From positions 15,236,093 through 15,300,092 of the forward strand of contig OY726573.1 in NCBI GenBank assembly GCA_963383645.1: a stretch of DNA of 64,000 bases, given 5' to 3'. This DNA is from Muscardinus avellanarius (Eukaryota > Chordata > Mammalia > Rodentia > Gliridae). Of the stretch, positions 45,544 to 58,860 are shown one piece after another. The notes under the pieces were generated by a model, which was not told the DNA's origin, did no database searches, and saw nothing but the letters and a program-made list of their open reading frames with translations. Position 1 is the stretch's first letter; each line of letters opens with the position of its first letter. The translations under genes and the position numbers were made by a program.

Positions 45544-45866
45544 TGATAAGTTGGGTCCTGCACTCATGTGACTTTGTGTCACATGACCTCTGCAGGGCAA
45601 GGGAGGGGCTGAAACCCCCGCGAGAATTGGGCGTTCTCGCGAGTAAACCCTCATCTCGCGAGATGCATACCTTGAAAAGGAGAGCCCGCGTCCTCAAGCT
45701 TCGGACAGGCACGCGGGCCCCACGGTACCTCGCCCTGATCCCTGGGAGAACCGTGCCATTAAAACTTTACATGCCATGTGTACCGGACCTCTCTCGTGTT
45801 TTTCACACTCCGCCTTACGCACATTATTTTTATTTTACTCGCATTAATTTTTTATTTTACTTATCA
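45544..45866 (+). repeat. 5' LTR
   Basis: Contains the hairpin CGCGAGAA-7-TTCTCGCG (45619-45641) and the 14-bp palindrome CATCTCGCGAGATG around 45652-45665. ATTAAA near 45758-45763 is a likely poly(A) signal or AT-rich core promoter element. Confidence 0.92.
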
Positions 45867-46089
45867 TTTGGTGCCGAACCGGGAGAACTCTTGGGTCCCT
45901 CCCCATTTTTTTCCTTTTTTTTTCTGTTTTCTCTTTTTATTTTTACTCTCTTTTTGAGCCCCGAACTCTCCGACCCGCCAGCAGCTCGACTGTGAGGTCC
46001 CACACCAGCGCTCCGCTTGCAGGCGTTGCTCCCACCACTGCCGCCGCTGCCGCCCCGTGCCTGCCCGGACCGTAAGCCTTCTTCCCCAG

Positions 46090-46475
46090 CCCCGCGCTCT
46101 CCGGGAGAGCCGGCGGCCTTCTTCCCGCCCCGGGCTCTGCTGAGAGTCCGCGGCCATCTTTCCAGCCCCGAGCTCTGCTGAGAGCTCGCGGCCATCTTTC
46201 CAGCCCCGAGCTCTGCTGAGAGCCGGTGGCCATCTTTCCGGCCCTGCGCTCTGCTGAGAGCCGGTGGCCATCTTTCTGATCCCGCACTCTGCTGAGAGTC
46301 TGCAGCCATCATTCCGGCCCTGCGCTCTGCTGAGAGCCGGTGGCCATCTTTCCAGCCCTGAGCTCTGCTGAGAGTCTGCGGCCATCTTTTTGGCCCCGTG
46401 CTCTGCTGAGAGCCGGTGGCCATCTTTTCCCGCCCACGTGCTCTCTTCTGGAGCGCCGGCGGCCATCTTCCACTG
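46090..46475 (+). repeat. 38-bp tandem repeat array in the LTR element's leader
   Basis: About nine units of period 38 bases (39 once) each carry GGCCATCTTTCC (cores near 46153, 46191, 46229, 46267, 46304, 46342, 46381, 46419 and 46461) and GCTCTGCTGAGAG. GCCATCTT is the YY1 core. Long open frames on the minus strand here only reflect the repeat. Confidence 0.85.
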
Positions 46476-48204
46476 CCACCGCGGCCGCGGCCACCACCGC
46501 CGGGGCGTGCAGGCTCCGCTGGCTGCCAGTTCCACCCGCCCGGAGCCAGGCTCCTTGGGTGATGCTGGCACCTGTTCTGCTTGCCAACCTCTACACGGGC
46601 CAGGACCTCTGCCTGCCGCTTGGACCTCCTAAAACCGCCGTTCCAGCTCAGCGCTCCGGTCACCGCCGGGACCTCTGGCCGATTTGCCCCGCCCGCCCCG
46701 AGCCAGGCTCATTGGGCGGCGCACAGCCGGCTTCGGTGTCTGCCAGTCACCCGCGCCAGGCGTAGCTCTACTCGCTGCTGCTGCTCCGTTTCGCCCGCCC
46801 AAGCCAGGCTCACTGGCGGTGCTTCTCGGGGCCCAGCCTCAGCGACTGCCGCATGCCTGGAAGCCATTTCGTCTCCACGCCACAAACTGGACAAGCCATG
46901 CCGCCTGCGTGCCACCGTTTGATCCCGCCTGCGCCAGCCGTCAGTGCCATCCACACCAGCCACCAGCATCTGCGTGCCCCAGCTCCACCGCGCCCCCAGC
47001 AGCTTCTCAGCGCTTCTGTCGCAGCCAGCACTGGCTGGCAACACTTCACTCCGGTAAACTGCCTCCTTCCCTTGGTTAGCGGGTTCCGGACTTGGGTCTT
47101 CCAGTCTACTGGGACCCCAAAATCCAAGCGCTTGGTGACCCATTGTCCCCTGGTCCACTGGGACCACCCTGCGGATGACCAGGTCATCCTCCGGTTTTGA
47201 GAAGGAATGAAGACGTTCTTCCCTATCTCTTAACCTCCGTTTCCGAATGATTGAGCAGGGAAATCGGGGACGCCCATTTCCTGTTCTTCGTTTCTGCCCA
47301 TGACCAATTATGGGAAGTCGAACCTTTATACTAGCAGATGCCCTGAGAGCCTGTCTGCCTTGATACGAGTTGGGAAATGGGTTGTGGTGGCCCAGGAATA
47401 GTTAGGAACTTTTATAAGCAGTCTGGTATCCCTCCAAATGCTCTCCCCTATGAGCTGCCATTTATTTTCCCACCAGCCGCCATTTTGTGATGGGGCGCAG
47501 TCGCTGCCTGGTGACATCACAGTCGCCATCTTGGCCCCCACAAGACTACAATTTTGTTGGGCGGCTGCCCGGCCGCTCCGCAAGGTCTTAAACGCGCTTG
47601 GCTTCTGGCTCCCTTTCCGGCCCGCTTGGGTGCGCCCTAGGTGCTGCAGGAAACGCCGGGGCTGGGGCGACACCCTCTGCCCATGGGGAGTCTGCGTTGC
47701 CATTCTTGCCGGACACCAGCCCCGGGACGTGCTCTTTGTGAGTATAGGTCCGTCGCAGCTGACAGAACCTTAACATGGCATCTAAGTTTTAATTCCAGAG
47801 AGAAACAGGCAGAAATGGAGCGTACACTCCGACTTTGCCAAAAAGCAGATCCCTGGTAGCTGCCCTTCAGCTGGCGGTGGCGGCTCAGCCCTCTGGAGCG
47901 CCACCTAGGTGTGGAGGACTGCAACGATGACTACCTCCAGGAGCCTGCCTGAAGTGGGGTAAAGCCACGCCTACCATCAGACTGCTCCCTTGGAAAAGGC
48001 CCTTGCCTGTTCAAGCCTCCTCAAGTGCACATCACTAAGCTGTCCAGGGTAACCTCCAATTCGCACTGCAGCTATGCACCCCCTTCTGGGGGACTGGACT
48101 CCCAACTCCTCCCGGCCTGGGGCCCCTGACGACGCCCCTTGACAGCAGGAAGAAGCTAGAGGGTCCAATCGTCATCCGTTATCCCTACCATTAAAAGGCC
48201 GGGA

Positions 48205-48527
48205 TGATAAGTTGGGTCCTGCACTCATGTGACTTTGTGTCACATGACCTCTGCAGGGCAAGGGAGGGGCTGAAACCCCCGCGAGAATTGGGCGTTCTCG
48301 CGAGTAAACCCTCATCTTGCGAGATGCATACCTTGAAAAGGAGAGCCCGCGTCCTCAAGCTTCGGACAGGCGCGCGGGCCCCACGGTGCCTCGCCCTGAT
48401 CCCTGGGAGAGCCGTGCCATTAAAACTTTACATGCCATGTGTACCGGACCTCTCTCGTGTTTTTCACACTCCGCCGTACTCACTTATTTTTATTCTACTC
48501 GCATTAATTTTTTTATTTTACTTATCA
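48205..48527 (+). repeat. 3' LTR
   Basis: Same length as the 5' LTR. One difference is a C-to-T change inside the palindrome (TCTTGCGAGA at 48315-48324), as expected for decay of a methylated CpG. Confidence 0.92.
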
Positions 48528-48589
48528 ATGGGGACTTCCACTCAGACACAGACTTGCTGCAGATAGGGGGAAGGGGCCCCCTCACAGGC

Positions 48590-49133
48590 CAAGTGGTGGC
48601 TCACGCTTGTAACCCCAGCATTTGGGAGGCTGAGACAGGAGGATCACGGGTCGAGGACAGCCTAACTAGTGAGGCCCTTGGCTGTGGCCCTTTGCAACTC
48701 AGTGAGACCCTGTTTCAAAACAAAGAATAAAAAATAGGGCTGGGAGTGTAGCTTGGAGATAGGATGCACCTGGGTTCCATCCTTAATACTGCAAAAAAAA
48801 AAAAAAAAAAAAAAAAAAAAGCAACAATTTGGAGAAAATTGCTGAGCTCATGCCACTAGGGCAGCTCTAGGTTTTGAGGGCCTGAAGAGTACTTTTTTTT
48901 TTTTTTTTGTGGTACTGGGGTTCCTGGAAGCCCTTCTACCTCCGGGCTACACTCCCAGACCTATTTTTTACATTTTCATTTTGGAAACAGGGTCTCCTAA
49001 ACCAGCGCGCGCGGCTGTCTTCGAACCTGCCCGATCCTCCTGTCTCTGCCTCCCAAGCGCGGGGATTACAAGCGTGCGCCACCACGTCCGGCGTACATAA
49101 TTTTTAAAGGCAAATAAAAACAAGTTTAGGCAT

Positions 49134-49166
<33 letters not shown>

Positions 49167-50519
49167 ATTTTTTTTTTTTTTTGTGGTACTGTGGTTCCTG
49201 GAAACTCTTTTACCTCTGGGCTATACTCCCAGACCTATTTTATATTTTTATTTGGAAACAGGGTCTCTTAAGCCAGAGAGGCTGGCTTCAAACCTGCGTG
49301 AACCTCCTGTCTCCGCCTCCCAAGTTCAGGGATCACAAGCGTGCGCCACCACGCCCGGCCAAAAAGTAATTTTAAAAGTGAAACATGCTGACCATGGTGG
49401 CGCACGCTTGTAATCCCAGCGCTTGGGAGGCTGAGACAGGAGGATCACAAAGGTTTGAAGTCAGCCTCAGCTACTCAGTGAGGCTCTCGGCAACTTAGTG
49501 AGACCCTGTTTCTAAATAAAGTATTAAAGAGGTCTAGGAGTATACCCTGGAGGGAGAAAAGCCCCTGGGTCCCATCCCCAGTACCACACACACAAAAAAA
49601 GTGAAACATGCCAGGTGTGGTGGCTCACACTTGTAATCCTATAATTTTGGAGGCTGAGACAGGAGGATCACAGGTTCGAGAACAGCCTCAAACACAGTGA
49701 GACTTTAATCAACCTAGCGAGACTCTGTTTCAAAATAAAAAAAATAAAATAGGGCAGGGGATATAGCTCAGAAGTAGAATGCCCCTGGGTTCAATCCCCA
49801 GTACTAAAAAACATTAAAAAAAAAAAAAGTCTGGGGGTGCTGGGCATGGTAGCACACTCTTGTAATCCCAGTACTTGGGAGGCTGAGATGGAACCCACGG
49901 GCATTCAACCTCCAAACTTACACCCTCTGTCCTATTTTTTTTTTTTTTTTTGTCATACTGGGGTTCCTGGAAACCCTTCTACCTCCGGGTTACACTCTCA
50001 GATCCATTTTTATATTTTTATTTGGAAACAGGTCTCTTAAACCAAGCGCGGGGATTACAAGAGTGCGCCACCACACCCAGCTTTTTTATTCTTTATTTTG
50101 AAATAGGGTCTCACTAAGTTGTGGAGGGCCTCACTAAGTAGCCGAGGCTGCCCACGAACCTCTAACTTGTCAAGGCTGGCTTTGAACCTGGGGTGATACT
50201 GGGGATTGAACCCAGGAGCATTCTACCTCTGAGCTATACCTGCAGCCCTATTTTATTCTTTATTTTGAAATAGGGTCTCACTAAGTTTCAGAGGGCCTCA
50301 CAAATTGCTGAAGCTGGCTGTGAACCTATGATCCTCCTGTCTCGGCCTCCCAAGCGCGGGGATAACAACATGTGCCACCACACCTGGCTCCATAGCACTT
50401 TCGGATACTGATGAGAATAATCAAGACCTGGTTTTGTGGGACACCAGATGCCAGTTCCACCCTAGTGATGTGGGAAAAGGGGGTGGGGGTCAGTTGGAGT
50501 GTGACAAGGATGAGAAATC

Positions 50520-50562
<43 letters not shown>

Positions 50563-50825
50563 ATTGGTGATTGAACCCAGGGGCATTCTACCTCCAAGTT
50601 ACAACTCCAGCCCTATTTTTTTTTTAAGGTACTGGGGATGGAACCCAGGGGTTCTCTACCTCCGGGATACACTCCCAGACCTATTTTATATTTTATTTGG
50701 AAACAGGGTCTCACTAAGTTGCTGAGAGCCTCACTAAGTACCTGAGGCTGGCTTCGAACCTGTGTGATCCTCCTGACTCGGCCTCCCAAGTGCTGGGATT
50801 AGAAGGGTGCACCACCAGGCCCAGT
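48590..50825. repeat. B1-dID SINE cluster
   Basis: Plus copies lie at about 48593-48795, 49388-49590, 49612-49805 and 49845-49890. Minus copies lie at about 48910-49095, 49180-49362, 49945-50090, 50100-50395 and 50580-50820. A GT run lies at about 50523-50558 and a CA run at about 49134-49160. Confidence 0.85.
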
Positions 50826-50834
50826 TTAAGTGAT

Positions 50835-51092
50835 CTTTTAAACCTAAGTCAGACTTCCTATTGCACTGACACTAAACCCCAACTCCTCCCAGTCCTCCAA
50901 GGCCCTGTGTGATGGGCCCCACCTGACTTTGCCACCTTATCACTCCCAAATTCTGTATCCCAGATTCCTTGGCACTCTTTCTCTAGCTCCCACCAACAAA
51001 CACAGTCCTTTCCCAGCTCAGAGACTTCACCGTTTTTCCTCCTCCTCCCCCTCCCCCTCCCCTCCCCCTCCTCTTCCTCCTCCTTCTCCTCC

Positions 51093-51130
<38 letters not shown>

Positions 51131-51665
51131 TCTCTCTTCTTCCTCTCCTCCTCCTCCATTTTGTGGTATTGGGGTGGAACCCAGGGGCTTTTCTACCTCC
51201 AGGCTACACTCCCAGACCTATTTTCTATTTTATTTAGGAAGTGGGTCTCACTAAGTTGTTGAGAGCCTCACTAAGTAGCTGAGGCTGGCCTTGAACCTGC
51301 GAGATCCTCCTGTCTCAGGCTCCCAAGTACTGAGATTACAAGCGTGCTTCACCCTTGCTGATTCTTTCTGCTTGGACTCATGGCTAACCAGACTGGGTCT
51401 AAGTACCACCTCTTCACAGTGGCTGTCTCTTGTCACCTGGACAAAGAAGTCATTGCCATCACCCATAATCTCCCTCCCCCCAGCCTTATAACCCTCTGAA
51501 ATTAGTCTGTATTTTCTGCTTTGTTGGTTATTTTCTGTCTCCCCCAACGATAATATAATGTAAGCTTCAGGAGAGCCCAGGGCCAGGGAACCCCAGCGCC
51601 CAGCAGCACGAGACCACAGGAGGCAGCTCGTAAGTAAGGGCTGCGGTGAATAAACGCAGCCGCTG
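50835..51665 (-). repeat. Old L2 LINE fragment, interrupted by a SINE
   Basis: CCAAGGCCCTGTGTGATGGG with CACCTGACTTTGCCACC near 50895-50935 and, after a SINE, AATATAATGTAAGCTTCAGG with CCCCAGCGCCCAGCA near 51548-51605 are typical of the L2 body and 3' end. The motifs read on the + strand as written; orientation is given with low certainty. A CT-rich tract (51035-51150, including (TTTC)n at about 51093-51127) and a minus B1-dID copy (51160-51350) split the element. Confidence 0.55.
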
Positions 51666-51689
51666 AACGCACGCACACGCAGAAGCCTT

Positions 51690-52630
51690 GGTTATTTAAC
51701 AATTGCCTTTGGAGGGCGCTGCCACGCTTGGAGCTGAGACCCAGCCCCTTGTCCAAACGGAACACTGAAAGAGACTGGAGGCAGGAAACAAGGACACAGA
51801 CCCCTACAGAGGAAGCCCCGACCCCCATTCCACCACCGGAGGCCCGGCCCCCGCAGCGCGGGCGGCAGAGGATGCTGTGCCCGGAGGAGGGACGCAGGGA
51901 GCCGGTCCTGGGGGGCCGGCCGCCCGCCCCCTCCCCCAAGTGGCCGCGGCAGGTGGCTGTGCGCCTGCGGCCCGCCCGCCGGCTCGACGCGTGCGGGATC
52001 AAAGCGGCGGGAAGAGGCGGGGCGGGGAGGTGTCAGCGACCCGGAGGTGTGAGCGGAGAGCCAGCTTCCCGGGATGCAGGGGCGTGGGAGCGCAGAGTCC
52101 CGGGAGGCCACAGAGACCCGGAGAGACGCCGAGACCCCATGGGGAGGCCGAGAGGCGGGAGAGGGGACCCGAGGTCCCAGGGATGCAAAGATGCCCGCCG
52201 AGCAGGAGACTCCGGGAGCACCCGAAAGAACGAGAGAGAGAGAGGGGCTGAGACAGAGTCACCGAGAGGCACGCAGACCCCAAAGACGGCGAGGCAATCC
52301 TGGGTCCATGCCCAGGGACTTGGGGAGAAGAAGCGCGCTTCTGAGGACAGGAAAAAGAGGGAGAGCAAGGAATTTAGAGCGTGGGAGGCGGAGAGACCTC
52401 TCTCCCCTCCGCAGCCAGGACCCCCGGGGCGGGGATCGGAGCTCCGGGTCTTTCTCAGAGTCACGCCTGCAGAGGTGCTGGCCAGGGGCGGAGGGAGGGA
52501 GGGAGGGAGGGATGGATGTGGAGGCTGCAGGACCCCAGGTTGGAAAGAAGGGGATGTAAATGGCCTAGATCTCGAACTTCCAATTCAGCTATCGAGGTAG
52601 AAGTGTTTGGTAGAAATGTTTAAATAAAGA
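51690..52630 (+). other. Unassigned CpG-rich block with open frame and poly(A) signal
   Basis: GC-rich, SINE-free sequence. An ATG-initiated + strand frame runs 51728-52600 (290 codons), and AATAAA follows at 52623-52628. The predicted protein is dominated by Arg, Gly, Glu and Pro and resembles no family I know, and overlapping long frames exist in two other + frames and on the minus strand. That is usual for noncoding GC-rich DNA. A lone noncoding exon or CpG island seems more likely than a protein gene. Confidence 0.35.
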
Positions 52631-52692
52631 TGTAGTGTAGCAATGTCACCAATTTTCTTTGCTCTGGGGAGGGAGTCAAAAAGGTAGACTCG

Positions 52693-52768
52693 TGCATTGG
52701 CCGGGAATCGAACCGAACCCGGGCCTCCCGCGTGGCAGGCGAGAATTCTACCACTGAACCACCAATGC
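52693..52768 (-). tRNA. tRNA-Gly (GCC) with 5-base T-loop duplication
   Basis: The minus strand reads as the standard tRNA-Gly-GCC (start GCATTGG, anticodon GCC complementary to 52734-52736, end CCAATGCA), but is 76 bases instead of 71. TTCGG is inserted in the T arm, giving GGGTTCGGTTCGATTCCC. The internal B box GGTTCGATTCC is still present, the A box and other stems are intact, and a T5 terminator lies just after the gene (AAAAA at 52678-52682 on +). Transcription is plausible, but a 12-base T loop should impair folding. It may be a recent pseudogene. Confidence 0.85.
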
Positions 52769-52774
52769 AAGCGA

Positions 52775-54100
52775 CAGCAGGTTGCTTATCTGTGTTTATA
52801 AGAAGCTGAAGTCAACACCTCCAAGGAGGATGGTGTTTGGGACTGGAGAAGCAGCGGCTCGGAAAGGTTGGCGTGGGTGGAGCACCAGGTCATTCTTCCT
52901 CCCGCCTGGATCCGGCAACCGGGCCATAAAGCTATTCCATATGGCCAGGGGCGGCCCCACACCCGGGTGCGAACAGCCCGGGGCCCCGAGCCTCGGGTGC
53001 AGGTGAGAAAAACCCTATCCAAGCCTAGGTTCCCAAGGAGGGGGGCGCCGGGGGCGGATGGGGCCACACATCTGCGCTTCCATTTGGCCGAAGTCGGGGG
53101 TGCTGGGGGTTCTGATCCCAAATGGGAGCCCCCCTCCCTCAAATTCTGGGTCCCTCCAGGCTCGGGCTTTGGCAAGATAGGCTTCTCGAAAATCTCAGGG
53201 AGTGGATGAGAGCGAGCTGGACGGGTTTGGAGAAGCCCCACTCGTCTCTGACTCCACGGCTACCTTCCTCTTGGGTTTGTAATCTTGTTGCCGCGTCCGG
53301 TCCCAAGTATTCTTACTGTATGGGTAACTTTCTGGTTATCTTCTCAGGCAGTACGTACTGAAGTCTCCAAGTGTTCACGCTTCCTGCGGCAGAGGGCCAT
53401 GTTCATGATTTGAGGTGGGTATTGATCCTTTTTGATGTCCCTTTCTTATCCCTTTAGGAAGACTGCCGGATCCCCCTCCTGTCACGGTGCGGGGGCCCCA
53501 GAAACAGGCAACCCGGGTATACTTGTGCCAGGTGTCCCATGAGCCCCACTCCTGAATTTAGTTCTAAACAAAGTACTTGCAAAAAGAAAGAGCTCTTTAC
53601 TCCTAGCCACGCTGCAAAAACTCGATCCTTCCTGGAAGCTCCAGTCTGCTCAGCGCACGGCTCAGGGAAATGCTTTTCCCGGGATACCTGCTTCACTACA
53701 GCTGCAGGATAAGCTAGGCCTCTCGGGCAGATCTCATTACGAACCGTCCAAACTTAGACCAGGGCCTCCTGCTCGCAACGGGGCGCAGATATTGGAGGAG
53801 TTGAAGAGTCCGGAGCGCCATCTCACCACTGAGTCAAATCTGGCGGGTACCCCCGGTCCGCTTGTGTTGCTACTTATACCTTAGTTGGAGGAGAATCTGG
53901 GGAGAAGATGTATAATATTCAGCCTGGAGGCTGAGGTGTTTTTATATCAGTGTTAGTTAGTGGGGGTGAAACGCACCTCCAAGAAAGCTACAATTCTAGG
54001 ACTCTGAATTGCATCCCCGAGTGAGTTCTGTCCCAAATTACTCAAATTCCCTCTCCCCCTAATAGCCTCCTCCCTTCTGCCGGGTCCCGCCTCCTTATAC
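52775..54100. other. Unique sequence between tRNA-Gly and HES7
   Basis: SINE-free for 1.3 kb. No coding exon recognised. The stretch may hold HES7 regulatory DNA. A tRNA D-arm-like piece near 53820-53850 on the minus strand does not fold as a tRNA. Confidence 0.4.
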
Positions 54101-54108
54101 AACCTTAT

Positions 54109-54325
54109 GGTCCTTAAACCAGCCGGCGCCCCATTCCCGGCTCACTTCCCACACTCCCAGGCCAGTCCCTCTCTTACCCCGCCCCCCTTTCGCCCCTCGC
54201 CTTTCCGGGAGCCGCGTGCCGGGTCCCTGCCCCCGGCCCAGGTGCCGAAGGGGCGGGGCCGCGTCCCATCCCTCCTACCCCGGCGCGGCGGGATATAAGG
54301 ATCAAGGCAAGCAGGGCCCGGTCCG
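54109..54325 (+). promoter_or_regulatory. HES7: HES7 promoter
   Basis: A TATA box TATAAG is at 54294-54299, about 50 bases before the start codon, which implies a short 5' UTR. A GC box GGGGCGGGGC precedes it at about 54250. TTCCCAC at 54146-54152 is the complement of the RBPJ core GTGGGAA. Hes7 is known to be driven by Notch/RBPJ and Tbx6 in presomitic mesoderm and to repress itself. The RBPJ reading here is inference. Confidence 0.65.
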
Positions 54326-54344
54326 CACAGGGTCCGGAGGAGCC

Positions 54345-57218
<2,874 letters not shown>

Positions 57219-57440
57219 GCTGGGGGGGCGCGGCGGGGCGGGCTGGGGGGGACGGACTCCAGCCCGAGGCCGCGGGGGCCCGGGCGGGTGAGATGTGGTC
57301 TATATTAGAGTATCTATATAAATATATATTCCCCTGGCTCCTGTCCCCTGTCCCGCCCCGTGCCCTGTGTCTAGGATTGTACCCCCTCCGCCCCGACCCT
57401 CCCCCGTCCCTAGTGCATGGAATAAAGTGGTTGTTGAATC
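57219..57440 (+). other. HES7: HES7 3' UTR with poly(A) signal
   Basis: Short 3' UTR with AATAAA at 57421-57426. An AT-rich stretch TATATAAATATATATT near 57314-57330 could contribute to the short mRNA half-life that HES7 oscillation needs; that role is inference. Confidence 0.85.
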
Positions 57441-57708
57441 CCGGTGTGTCCCGCAGCCGGGGGCCGGCCTTTATCTCGGCGTCCACACGCCCACCACGTC
57501 CCCTCTCTTCCCTTCTGTCTCCCCCCTCCCCCCTCCTCCCCCCACCGGCTCGCTCTCCATCCGCCCAGGGCCCGGGCAGACAGGTGAGTAAAGAAGAGAG
57601 CGGAGAGGAGGAGACTGAGGCTGGAACCGAAACCCAGCGGGAGATGCAGAGATAGGGATGATGGGGGCCTTTGAGAAAAAATCAGATTTTAAAGAAGTGA
57701 AATAAAAT

Positions 57709-57795
57709 CGACTCTGGTGGGATTCGAACCCACAACCTTTGAATCGCTCTCTCGTCACTAGAAGTCCAATGCGCTATCCATTGCGCCACAGAGCC
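57709..57795 (-). tRNA. tRNA-Arg (TCT) with 14-base intron
   Basis: The minus strand starts GGCTCTGTGG and ends CCAGAGTCG: 87 bases, of which 73 are mature. The intron (GTGACGAGAGAGCG, 57745-57758) sits one base 3' of the anticodon, at the usual 37/38 site. Anticodon TCT is complementary to 57760-57762, and the B box GGTTCGAATCC is intact. A TTTT terminator follows (57704-57707 on + as AAAAT). It needs the tRNA splicing endonuclease. Confidence 0.95.
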
Positions 57796-57799
57796 ACCT

Positions 57800-58295
57800 G
57801 GCGGGCGGCGGCGTCTGGCAGCTTACGGGTAGTGGCAAGAGAAAGGGGCAGGAGGCGGGCGTGAGTGTGCGAGGAAGTTGGGCGGGGCGTGCAAGGAACG
57901 GCGGACAGGATCTCTGAGAAGTAGCCCGTGCAAGGCGCCCGAGCCGGGTGGGAGTGAGGGTGCGCAGGGCTGCAAGAAACGAGCGGGAGAGCCACCGAAC
58001 GCGAGCGGACGGGCGAGGGCACAGCTCCCGCGGCCCTCGCAGGGAGGGAGCGCTGCCCGCTCGGGAGCGCGCCATTCCCAGACCTGGCCCCAACAAATAA
58101 ACCAGTTTTGTTGTAAATTTCTGTGTGTCTCTATTTCTTCTGGTCTGTTTGTGTTGCATTAGTTACCTCGCGGTCCAGGATCCCGATGGTTTCTCATTCC
58201 TTACATGAGAAATATAGAAAAAGACCAATTTTGCGCACTTCGCTTCGTCTTCTTTTCTACTCTCTTAGGAAGACTATGAAGGGCTCGCGCTTCCA
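57800..58295. other. Sequence between tRNA-Arg and tRNA-Leu
   Basis: GC-rich to about 58.08 kb and AT-rich after. No gene or SINE recognised. Confidence 0.4.
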
Positions 58296-58299
58296 TGCG

Positions 58300-58381
58300 G
58301 GTAGCGTGGCCGAGCGGTCTAAGGCGCTGGATTTAGGCTCCAGTCTCTCCGGAGGCGTGGGTTCGAATCCCACCGCTGCCA
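58300..58381 (+). tRNA. tRNA-Leu (TAG)
   Basis: 82 bases with the long variable arm of a leucine tRNA (CAGTCTCTCCGGAGGCG). Anticodon TAG is at 58334-58336, ends GGTAGCG/CGCTGCC pair, and the B box GGTTCGAATCC is intact. A run of T residues (GAATTTTTTCC) lies just downstream as terminator. Confidence 0.96.
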
Positions 58382-58788
58382 GGCCGAATTTTTTCCTCCA
58401 AGTGCACACTTTACACACTTAGTAATGATCACTGCTTGTGAGATCTTCAGTTTTAGGCTTTCCTCCGCTGGCTTCCAGATAGATCGCGGTTCCAGAGCCC
58501 AATCCAATATCGGATAGGAATTGCTCAAGTAACACCCTCGTGGGTTCATAACTAACTTCTATTTTAAAAGGCCCACAAATTCAACATCTTTATTCAAAAT
58601 CAGCACACTTACATTACCTAAATGGTTTCCTGTATATTCTCCTTGAGGGTGTTTTGCAAATGCCGTCATTATCCGGTTTGAAAACAAAGGTGTCATGATT
58701 TAATTTGCTTTTCAATATCATGTGGAATCATACGACAGTGCCTTATTATAAAACTAACAGAAGTTGCTGGTACAGAGTCCAAAAGTTA

Positions 58789-58860
58789 AGGTTCCACCGA
58801 GATTTGAACTCGGATCGCTGGATTCAGAGTCCAGAGTGCTAACCATTACACCATGGAACC
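58789..58860 (-). tRNA. tRNA-Gln (CTG)
   Basis: 72 bases on the minus strand, starting GGTTCCATGGTG and ending GTGGAACCT. Anticodon CTG is complementary to 58825-58827. The T arm reads GAGTTCAAATCTC, as usual for tRNA-Gln. A TTTT terminator follows on the minus strand (58781-58784 as AAAA). Confidence 0.95.

Larger units (their letters stand above)
45544..48527 (+). mobile_element. Complete non-coding LTR retroelement
   Basis: Two direct 323-bp LTRs (45544-45866 and 48205-48527) bound a 2338-bp interior. Both LTRs begin TGATAAGT and end ACTTATCA, a perfect 8-bp inverted repeat. The whole is flanked by the 5-bp target duplication ATGGG (45539-45543 and 48528-48532). A primer-binding site, TGGTGCCGAACCGGGAG (45869-45885), follows the 5' LTR after two bases. 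It resembles the complement of the tRNA-Phe 3' end with a short deletion. A purine-rich stretch AAAAGGCCGGGA precedes the 3' LTR. The interior has no gag, protease, polymerase or envelope frame, so the element must have moved with proteins from another element. The LTRs differ at about 7 bases plus 2 single-base indels (roughly 2-3%), so insertion is recent. Confidence 0.92.

Noticed and set aside
45857..46663. 268-codon minus-strand frame with repeated units
   Set aside because: Antisense reading of the 38-bp tandem array in the LTR element leader.
45867..48204. Retroviral gag/pol/env in the LTR element interior
   Set aside because: No frame on the + strand is long enough or resembles retroviral proteins; stops are frequent outside the GC-rich parts.
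53815..53855. tRNA-like D arm on the minus strand (GACTCAGTGGTGAGATGGCG)
   Set aside because: No matching anticodon arm, T arm or acceptor stem nearby; chance resemblance or a very old remnant.
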